Assembly: GCA_017483125.1 (NCBI GenBank)
Contig: JAFULU010000182.1
Location: forward strand, 1 to 33,296
Reading direction: 5' to 3'
Length of the DNA: 33,296 bases
Source of the DNA: Clostridia bacterium
GTDB taxonomy: Bacteria > Bacillota > Clostridia > Oscillospirales > CAG-272
The notes under the pieces: model-generated
What the model saw: only the letters and a program-made list of their open reading frames with translations
What the model was told of the DNA's origin: nothing
Databases searched by the model: none
Made by a program: the position numbers and the translations under genes
In this document: positions 23,305 to 31,500 of the stretch, one piece after another
How positions within the stretch are numbered: the stretch's first letter is position 1
How the letters are laid out: every line of letters begins with the position of its first letter

Positions 23305-26300
23305 ATGAAGATTCGTCAGATGTCTAAGATTCTGGCCATGACCCTCGCGGTGGTCATGCTGGTCGGCATGATTCCTCTGCACGCGTTTGCCAGTTATTAT
23401 GACAACGCCAACGGTGGAAGTGACTATTACAAGGTCATTTCCGAGAAGAAGTGGGATATCGCTCCCGGTGTTGAGGAGTTCGAGCAGGTCCTGAACAACG
23501 AGGGCGGTACCAGAAGACAGGTTCTCCACACCGCTGTCGTGGATGTCAACAACCCCTTCGTCAAGGTTATCCCCGGTACCAAGGGTATGTGGCCTGAGGA
23601 AGGCAACTACGGTACCCAGTCCACCTCCACTCAGGCCCTTGAGGCCGAGAAGCTGGGCTACGGTAACGTTGTCGTGGCGACCAACTGCTCCTTGAGCTGG
23701 TACACCGAGGCCTACTACACCCAGAACCCTCACCTCATCGGTGAGCCTCTCGGTTACTCCATCCTGGACGGTCAGTACTACTGCAACAGCCGTATCACCA
23801 ACGGTACCCTCAAGACCGGCGGTGTTGCCACCATCGTGGTCATCAACTACGATAACCACCCCATCACCGGTGAGCCCCGTCCCGCCGATATGCCCAAGAC
23901 CTGGATCCGCAGCTCCACCGATCCCCTGACCGGCTGGGAGGAGCAGGCTATCCCCGTGCTGTTCGGCTTCCTGGTCAAGCCCGATGCCAATGGTAACCCC
24001 GTGAACCAGTACAAAGCCGATCACGGCTCGGGTATCGCCTCCAGAACCTTCGTGGGCGTCCGCGCCGACGGTTCTCTGGTGATCGCCGTTTCCGACGGTG
24101 AGCAGGCTCCCTACTCTACCGGTTTCACCTCCTACGAGATGGCTGAGTACATGATCAAGATGGGTTGTATCATTGCCGCAAACTGCGACGGCGGCGGATC
24201 CACCACCTTCTGCTCTCAGCGTCCCGGTGAGGACCTGAAGGTGAACTGCTCCCTGTCCGACGGCGGTGAGCGTCCTACCTCCAATACCATCCTGGTGGTT
24301 TCCACCGCTCCCGCGGACGGTCAGTTTGCCCGCGCGAACCTGACCACTGACTACGACTACTACACCCCCGGCGCTTCCGTTTCCTTCAACGCTCTGGGTA
24401 CTGACGCTGTCGGTACCAAGGTGGATGTTCCCGCTGACGTTGAGTGGACCATCAAGGAAGCCGGCATGGGCACCATCGAGAACGGTGTATTCAAGTCTAA
24501 CGGCACCGAGGGTAAGGTCACCGCTCAGATGATCTACAACGGTCAGGTCGTGGGCGAGAAGTCCGTGACCATCGTGACCCCCGACACCCTGTACTTCGAG
24601 CAGCCCGTAGTTACCATTCCCTTCGGCAAGACCGCTAAGGTCCCCGTGAAGGCAACCGCCCTTGTGAACGGCGTTGCTCAGGAGATCGGTCTGGGCGCGG
24701 GCGACGTGACCTTCACCACCACCAATGAGGCTCTGGGTACCTTCGACGGCCTGGACTTCATCGCTGTGACCGAGGCACTTGCTCCCGCAGACCTTACCAG
24801 CACCCTGACCGCTACCCTGAACATGGGCAGCAACCCCACCGCCACCGTTCAGCTGAACCTGGGCAAGGGCTCCGAGGTCCTGTGGGACTTTGAGGACGGC
24901 CAGATCGACATTGACGAGTGGAACGTCATCAACAGCCGTACCAACGACTACCGTGACTACTACCTGAAGCTCTCTCTGGCAGACCGCAACAACGGTCAGG
25001 TCCACGACGGCGATTACTCCATGCGTCTGGAGATCAACGGTCTTGCCTCCAAGAAGTCCGACTCCAGTGACTACGCCTGGATCCGTCTGGGCGTGGACGG
25101 CGAGGCCATCGAGCTGGAGAACGCCCGCCGCGTCGGTTTCTGGCTCTATGTTCCCGAGGATAACATCCAGTGCTGGGTGCAGGGTCACTACATGACCGAT
25201 TCCAACGGCGACGGCACCTACGACACTCTGGCTACCGTCAGCATGATGGAGTCCGAGAACGTCTACTACAACATCGACGAGTCCGGCTGGCATTACATGT
25301 CCATGGACATCTCCGCCTTCGAGAAGGTGGCTCTGAAGTATTCCAACCAGTTCAATAAGCAGGACGCTAACGGTCAGACCACCGGTCAGACCTCCGAGAA
25401 GGGTGAGTTCTTCATCGCCATCATCACCCACAGAACCAAGAACAACCTCCTGTGGCAGACCAACGGTACCATCAACGGTCCCTACACCTACTACATGGAC
25501 GGCTTCACCGTGGATTACTCCGACGCCGTTGACGACAGAGAGAATCCCATCTTCGATAAGATCTATCTGGATGGCACCACTCCTCTGGTCAAGCGCGACG
25601 TCGTCACCACCACCTCCAACATCCTGAACCTGTCTGCCGCCGTGGCCGACAAGACCACCCTGGCTGACGCTATGGGTGTTGAGCAGCCCCTGTACAACGT
25701 TTCCGGTCTGGATGCCTCCACCGCCAAGGTTTACATCGACGGCGTTGAGGTAGACTGCACCTTCGACGGCAGCAAGATGGTCTCCAACGGTAACGAGGTT
25801 GCCGACGGCTACCACCGCGTCAAGTTCGAGATCTGCGACAAGATGGGCAACAAGTCTGTTGTCATCCGCGTCGTGAAGGTCGAGTCCGGCTCTGACGCTT
25901 CTACCCTGCAGCTCGTTCCCGCCGATCCTTCCCTGGATCGCATCCCCTTCGGCTCCATCTACTGGATGAATCTGGAGGCAAACGCCATTGAGACCATTCA
26001 GTCTGTTGAGACTGTGATCGACCTCAACAGCGTCAACCATTGGCAGCTGGACAACATGTATCTGGCCGACGGCTTCTCCGCTGAGTACACCGTCAACGCC
26101 GAGACCAACACCGCTACCATCACCATCACCCGCACCGGTGATAACACCCAGACCGGCGCCGCCGTTCTGGCTCAGCTCCCCGTCCGTATCATCTACTTCG
26201 ATACCGACATCAAGGTTCCCGGCTTCACCGCCGAAACCTACTGGACCAAGTACAACTTCTTCCCTCAGGATATGAAGATGGACGTTGATAAGGGTCTGAT

Positions 26301-28263
26301 CACCTTCACCAACGGCAAGACCGCCACCTTCTCCAACGAGGAGTTCCACGTGGATACCGAGATGTATACCACCAACCAGGCCATTGACAAGGATTACTTC
26401 CTTGCCCACGGCACCACCCACGTCCATACGCCCGTCGCTATCGACGACAAGGCTCCCACCTGCACGCAGCCCGGCTATACCGGCCGCACCTTCTGCGAGG
26501 GCTGTAACTCCGTCGTTGACTGGGGTACCGCGATTCCCGCTACCGGTCATACCTATACTGCTGACATTGTCGGCAGAAAGCTGATCTGCGCTTGCGGTCA
26601 CGTGTATGCAGGCACCGGTCTCCACATCGTCGACGGTAAGGCTTACTTTACCACCGTCGGTAAGCTGACCCGCGGTTGGGTTGGCATTGACGACGATTGG
26701 TACTACTTCGACACCAAGACCTTTGCCGGTCTTGACGGTGAACAGGTTGCCGATAAGGGCGTCAAGTTCATCTTCGACAATGGCCGCGTGACCAAGGGTA
26801 CCTGGGTGACTACCGACGCGGGTGTCCGTTACTGGTACGGCCCCGGCTACTACCGCGACACTTCTCCCGCTCCTACCTCCTGCCGCGCCTACGAGATTGA
26901 TGGCAAGACCTACCTGTTCGACCATTCCGGTTATATGCAGGTGAACACCATCGCCAAGTTCTTCAACGGTGAGTACTCTGTTTACTACGAGTGCGACGCC
27001 ACCGGCGCAGCTATTCTGTACACCGGTCCTTACAACAGCAACTTCTACAAGGACGGTGATATGCTGAAGGCATATGTGTTTGTTGAGCACAAGGGTGACT
27101 TCTACTTCGTCTCTGACGGCCACAAGCTCCTCGTCAACAGCTATAAGAATCTGACTGCCAAGCACGTTGAGGGTAAGACCTTCGCTGACGGCACCCCCAT
27201 TCCCGCAGGCAATTACTACTTTGGTGCCGATGGTAAGATGGTCATCCCCGAGATTCCTGAGGCTCCTGAGGCCAAGAACGGTGTCATCAATGGATACCTG
27301 TACATCGACGATGTCAAGCAGGTCCGTTACCAGCTGGTTGAGTACGACGGCAACTTCTATTTCATCAGCGATGCTGACAAGATCCTTGTCAACACCTATA
27401 AGACTCTGAGCGCCAAGCACGTTGAGGGTAAGACCTTTGCCGACGGTACTCCCCTTACCGCAGGCACCTACTACTTCGATGCCGAGGGTAAGCTGGTCGT
27501 TCCCGAGGCTCCTGAGGCTCCTGAGGTTAAGAACGGTGTCATCAACGGCTACCTGTTCATCGATGGCGTACAGCAGAAGGCTTACCAGCTCGTTGAGTAC
27601 GACGGCAACTTCTACTTCGTCTCCGACGGTCACAAGGTCCTGGTTAACGGTAACAAGAATCTGACCGCCAAGCACGTGGAGGGTAAGACCTTCGCTGACG
27701 GTACTCCCATTCCCGCAGGCATCTACTACTTCGACGCCGAGGGTAAGATGGTCCGTCCCGAGGCTCCCGAGGCTCCCGAGGCCAAGAACGGTGTCATCAA
27801 CGGCTACCTGTACATCGATGACGTTCAGCAGAAGGCCTACCAGCTCGTTGAGTACGACGGCAACTTCTACTTCGTCTCCGACGGTCACAAGGTCCTGGTT
27901 AACGGCAACAAGAATCTGACCGCCAAGCACGTGGAGGGTAAGACCTTCGCTGACGGTACTCCCATTCCCGCAGGCATCTACTACTTCGATGCCGAGGGTA
28001 AGATGGTCCTTCCCGAGGCTCCCGCAGTCAAGAACGGTGTCATCAACGGCTACCTGTACATCGATGACGTGCAGCAGAAGGCTTACCAGCTCGTTGAGTA
28101 TGACGGCAACTTCTACTTCGTCTCCGACGGTCACAAGGTCATTGTTGACGGCTACAAGAATCTGTCTGCCAAGCACGTGGAGGGTAAGATCCTCGATAAC
28201 GGTTCTCCCATCCTCCCGGGCATTTACTACTTCGATTCCGAGGGCAAGCTGGTCGCCGACTGA
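23305..28263 (+). CDS. Secreted NAGPA-type phosphodiester glycosidase with wall-binding repeats, paralog 1
   Basis: AAAAGGAG precedes the ATG. The 1652-aa product has a signal peptide of about 29 residues (cleavage likely after HAFA). Residues 45-335 form a phosphodiester glycosidase domain (PF09992, the fold of the uncovering enzyme NAGPA): VVATNCSLSW, RTFVGVRADGSLVIAVSDG and NCDGGGSTTF (from residue 293). Residues of about 345-520 look Ig-like. WDFEDGQIDIDEWN opens a carbohydrate-binding-like sandwich (525-735). A beta-rich cohesin-like region and a Cys/His module (HTPVAIDDKAPTC, CEGC) follow. Then come choline-binding-like repeats ([18 protein letters not shown]) and 85-aa tandem repeats to the C-terminus. 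There is no sortase motif, so the repeats probably hold it on the wall. Confidence 0.88.
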   Translation: MKIRQMSKILAMTLAVVMLVGMIPLHAFASYYDNANGGSDYYKVISEKKWDIAPGVEEFEQVLNNEGGTRRQVLHTAVVDVNNPFVKVIPGTKGMWPEEGNYGTQSTSTQALEAEKLGYGNVVVATNCSLSWYTEAYYTQNPHLIGEPLGYSILDGQYYCNSRITNGTLKTGGVATIVVINYDNHPITGEPRPADMPKTWIRSSTDPLTGWEEQAIPVLFGFLVKPDANGNPVNQYKADHGSGIASRTFVGVRADGSLVIAVSDGEQAPYSTGFTSYEMAEYMIKMGCIIAANCDGGGSTTFCSQRPGEDLKVNCSLSDGGERPTSNTILVVSTAPADGQFARANLTTDYDYYTPGASVSFNALGTDAVGTKVDVPADVEWTIKEAGMGTIENGVFKSNGTEGKVTAQMIYNGQVVGEKSVTIVTPDTLYFEQPVVTIPFGKTAKVPVKATALVNGVAQEIGLGAGDVTFTTTNEALGTFDGLDFIAVTEALAPADLTSTLTATLNMGSNPTATVQLNLGKGSEVLWDFEDGQIDIDEWNVINSRTNDYRDYYLKLSLADRNNGQVHDGDYSMRLEINGLASKKSDSSDYAWIRLGVDGEAIELENARRVGFWLYVPEDNIQCWVQGHYMTDSNGDGTYDTLATVSMMESENVYYNIDESGWHYMSMDISAFEKVALKYSNQFNKQDANGQTTGQTSEKGEFFIAIITHRTKNNLLWQTNGTINGPYTYYMDGFTVDYSDAVDDRENPIFDKIYLDGTTPLVKRDVVTTTSNILNLSAAVADKTTLADAMGVEQPLYNVSGLDASTAKVYIDGVEVDCTFDGSKMVSNGNEVADGYHRVKFEICDKMGNKSVVIRVVKVESGSDASTLQLVPADPSLDRIPFGSIYWMNLEANAIETIQSVETVIDLNSVNHWQLDNMYLADGFSAEYTVNAETNTATITITRTGDNTQTGAAVLAQLPVRIIYFDTDIKVPGFTAETYWTKYNFFPQDMKMDVDKGLITFTNGKTATFSNEEFHVDTEMYTTNQAIDKDYFLAHGTTHVHTPVAIDDKAPTCTQPGYTGRTFCEGCNSVVDWGTAIPATGHTYTADIVGRKLICACGHVYAGTGLHIVDGKAYFTTVGKLTRGWVGIDDDWYYFDTKTFAGLDGEQVADKGVKFIFDNGRVTKGTWVTTDAGVRYWYGPGYYRDTSPAPTSCRAYEIDGKTYLFDHSGYMQVNTIAKFFNGEYSVYYECDATGAAILYTGPYNSNFYKDGDMLKAYVFVEHKGDFYFVSDGHKLLVNSYKNLTAKHVEGKTFADGTPIPAGNYYFGADGKMVIPEIPEAPEAKNGVINGYLYIDDVKQVRYQLVEYDGNFYFISDADKILVNTYKTLSAKHVEGKTFADGTPLTAGTYYFDAEGKLVVPEAPEAPEVKNGVINGYLFIDGVQQKAYQLVEYDGNFYFVSDGHKVLVNGNKNLTAKHVEGKTFADGTPIPAGIYYFDAEGKMVRPEAPEAPEAKNGVINGYLYIDDVQQKAYQLVEYDGNFYFVSDGHKVLVNGNKNLTAKHVEGKTFADGTPIPAGIYYFDAEGKMVLPEAPAVKNGVINGYLYIDDVQQKAYQLVEYDGNFYFVSDGHKVIVDGYKNLSAKHVEGKILDNGSPILPGIYYFDSEGKLVAD
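27274..28263 (+). repeat. Tandem 85-aa (255-bp) coding repeat
   Basis: Four units begin at 27274, 27529, 27784 and 28030, each opening with KNGVINGYL; the last interval is 246 bp because the linker is shorter. Units two and three differ at only a handful of bases. A further partial unit lacking the start lies at about 27067-27273. Each unit contains QLVEYDGNFYF, a [18 protein letters not shown] stretch and a closing [10 protein letters not shown] like that of choline-binding repeats, then a PEAPEAPE linker. Confidence 0.9.
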
Positions 28264-28304
28264 TTCGGGCTATCCCCTGACTTTGCTTGTTTGAGTAAAT
28301 AAGC

Positions 28305-28328
28305 TCCCCCCTGCCTCGGCAGGGGGGA
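28305..28328. repeat. Perfect GC-rich hairpin after paralog 1
   Basis: TCCCCCCTGCC and GGCAGGGGGGA are separated by two bases. No T-run follows on either strand, so it is not a standard terminator. Confidence 0.7.
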
Positions 28329-28338
28329 ACCGCGCAAA

Positions 28339-28476
28339 GATCAAAGCCTCCACGGGGCGCGCGGTGGACAACGCGAGACTGTCTCACACGGGATGGCCGC
28401 GCGGCTGATTTGATCTAAGCCCGCAAGGGCCTCGTCCCCTTAGCCATCACGACTCCTTGGCAGTATCCGCCCCACG
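28339..28476 (+). ncRNA. Candidate structured leader element before paralog 2
   Basis: An outer helix GATCAAA (28339-28345) with TTTGATC (28409-28415), extended by GCC with GGC after a 3-nt bulge, closes a branched region holding TCCAC/GTGGA (28349-28353 with 28364-28368) and a GAGAC/GTCTC palindrome near 28374-28385. It is followed by GCCC/GGGC and by a 7-bp GTATCCG/CGGATAC hairpin ending near 28476. It lies in the leader of the second giant gene. It matches no riboswitch core I know. Confidence 0.35.
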
Positions 28477-28527
28477 GATACGAACCGTCACATCAGTACG
28501 CTCGAAAAAACAAAAAGGAGAAAGACC

Positions 28528-31500
28528 ATGAAAAAAGCATTCTCTGCCAAACTGATCTCTCTGCTCCTGTGTGCGTTCATGCTCGTAAGCGTAGCCTCTG
28601 TGGTAGCATTCGCTGTCGAGTACACAGAGGACGAGGGTCACTACCTCAAGCTGGTCTCCAAACGGGACTGGGAGCTGGCTCCCGGTATTGCTGAATCCGA
28701 GATCATTCTGTCCAAGGAGAACGGCTCCCACCGCCAGGTGTGCCACGTGGTGGAAGTGGATCCCCATAACCCCTACACCAAGGTCATGCCCAGTACCTAT
28801 AAAATGGCGGAGGGTCTGGAAAACAAAGAGTATCAGGTTCAGATCATGTCCGAGCAGGTCAAGTATGCCGAGGAGCACGGCTACGGCAACGTAGTCGCCG
28901 CTACGAACGTTGCGCTGAACTGGTACGACGAGACCTACTATAAAGAACACCCCGAGCTGATCGGTGAGCCCTTGGGCACTCTGATTATGGACGGCGTGAA
29001 ATACACCAACAGCCAGGGCCCCCTGTGGGGTGCCGCCACCTGTCTTGTCATCAACTTCGATGAGAAGGACGGCGTTCCCCGCCCTGCCAATATGCCCAAG
29101 ACCGAGATGCGCTGGCTCAACAACGGAATTACGGGCTGGGAGGAGCAGTTGATCCCCATTCAGTTCTATCCCCTGGTGGAGAACGGCAAAAATATATACC
29201 CCATCACTGATCCCGAGCCTCCCGCTCCCCGTACCTTCGTGGGCATCAAGGAGGACGGCACCATCGTTATCGTCATGAACGAGGGTCGCCAGGAGCCCTT
29301 CTCCCGGGGCTTCAACTGCTACGAGATGGCGGAGTTCATGATCTCCCTCGGCTGTGTCTGGGCCTTCAACAGCGACGGCGGCGGATCCTCCACCTTCCTG
29401 TCCCAGCGTCCCGGCGAGGAGATGGAGCTCCATTGCTCTCCCTCTGACGGCTCTGAGCGCCCCACCACCCACGGCATTCTCATCATCTCCACCGCACCCG
29501 CGGCAGGAGAGTTTGAGGAAGCCCGTATTACCTCGGATTCCGATTACTATACCCCCGGCAGCTCGGTTCAGCTCCACGCTACCGGCATGGATCACGGCGG
29601 TGCTTCTGCCGATATCCCCGCGAATGCCGTATGGCGGCTGTCCGACAGCTCCTTCGGCAGCATCACCGACAAGGGTCTGTTTGTCTCAAATGGCAAGCAG
29701 GGAAGCGTCGCGGTGCAAATGACCGTGGACGGCGAGACGGTGGGTGAAAAGACTATCCATATCGTCACCCCCGACGCTCTCTCCTTCGCCTCCTATGACA
29801 TGGCAGTTGCCTTTGGCGGCCGCGTAAATCTCGGACTGAACGCTACCTTTGAGGGTCATACCGTGGCACTCCAGCCCTCGGATGTGACCTTCACTCTGTC
29901 GGCTCCGAGCATTGGCTCCATCAATGGCTTCTACTTCACCGCGGGACAGGAGAATCTGTCCGCTCTGACCTCCACCTTGACCGCTAAGGTGGGCGGTATC
30001 ACCGCTACTACGACCATCCGTCTCGGCAAGGGCCCCAAGCTCGCCTACTCCTTTGAGGACGAGTTTGTGGGGGACACCGAAGGGCGGAAGCTGACAGGCT
30101 GGTCTCTTGACGCTATCAATGGTGATCCCGTGGGCGAGCTCCACGTCGTGGGACGAGGCAGCGGCAAGGGTAAGAACGGAGACTATATTCTCTCGGTCAA
30201 CTGTGACTACACCCAGGTCAGCCGTACAGGAAAGCATACCCTGCAAGTGACCTTCCCCGCCATTGACTGCACGGGAGCGACCTCCGTGGGCTTCTGGCTT
30301 TACGTCCCTCGCGACGCCCGCTACGCCTCGGTGGAGTTCGGTGACGGCGGTCTCACAGGCGACGATCTCTCCGCCCTGAACGAGGGCTGGCACTACGTCA
30401 CCGCCCCTGTTTCGGGAAGCACCTTCTCCCACATCAATTTCTCCATCAACGACACCGCGGGCGGTGCTGACGCATCCAACCTGAACGGGAATTTCACCTT
30501 CTACATCGACGAGATCACCTTGCACTACTCCGATGCCGTCCCGGATCACCGCGCGCCTGTCTTCTCGGCTCCCACGGTGACAGTCTCGGGTAGCACCGCG
30601 GCCATGCAGGGACAGACTATTTACGGTAATACTCCCATTTTTGAGGTCGCCGTGACCGATGATCCCGCCTTCACCAACGCAAGCGGCATGGATGCCAAAA
30701 CCGCCAAGACCTACATTGACGGTGTGGAGGTTCCCTGTGTCTACGCGAACGGCAGGATCACCGTCTCGGGCGTGACCCTGGCCGACGGTATCCATACGGT
30801 CAAGTTCCAGATTTCCGACAAGAACGGCAATACGGCATGGATCGACGGTACTGTCCGCGTGCAGAGTGGCTCTGACGCGCCCACGGTTCAGCTCATCCCC
30901 CGCGATCCCAACGCCGACCGCCTTCTGATCGGTTCTCTCTACTGGCTGGATCTCGTGGCCACCGACATCGAGACCATCGACGAGGTGGAGCTTACGCTGG
31001 ATCTCAACAACGGCAGTATCTGGGAATTGGAGGGCATGACTCTCCCCGCGGGCTTCACCGCTACCTATTCCGTCAAGGCTGACGACAACATCGCTACCGT
31101 CATCATCACCCGCACGGGGGAGAATACCGCTACGGGTCGGGCGATCCTGGCCTCTATCCCCGTCCGCACCTGGGTCTCCAAATCGGACAAGTCCCCCGCT
31201 ACTCAGGTCTTGGAGGGCAATATCTGGGCGCAGAGCATTGAACTGTCTCTGGTGAAGGGTGAGATCACCTACACCGCCGACTGCGAAACCAACGCCCTCG
31301 GTGCCTTCGGCATGACCGATGTTTCGGTGGATACCGAGCTGTTCTTCAACTACGCCGCCAAGGATTCCGTGGCAGGCGCGCAGGCATGGATCGACGCTTG
31401 CGTGGCAAACGGCAAGGGCTTCCACAAGCACACCGTCGTGTCGGTGTCCGACAAGGCTCCCACCGCCTTTGAGGCGGGCTACGCGGGCAGAACCGCCTGC

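Noticed and set aside
23284..28176. A 1630-codon minus-strand open frame opposite paralog 1
   Set aside because: It mirrors the coding strand. Strong codon bias in the real gene avoids codons whose complement is a stop. The product is Val/Gly/Leu/Asp-rich and repetitive, and the plus-strand frame has a signal peptide, known domains and a ribosome binding site.
27274..28263. Direct repeats as a CRISPR array
   Set aside because: The 255-bp units lie within one open reading frame and have no short repeat and spacer pattern.
28305..28328. Hairpin after paralog 1 as a rho-independent terminator
   Set aside because: The stem is perfect but no T-run follows on either strand, so it is listed only as an inverted repeat.
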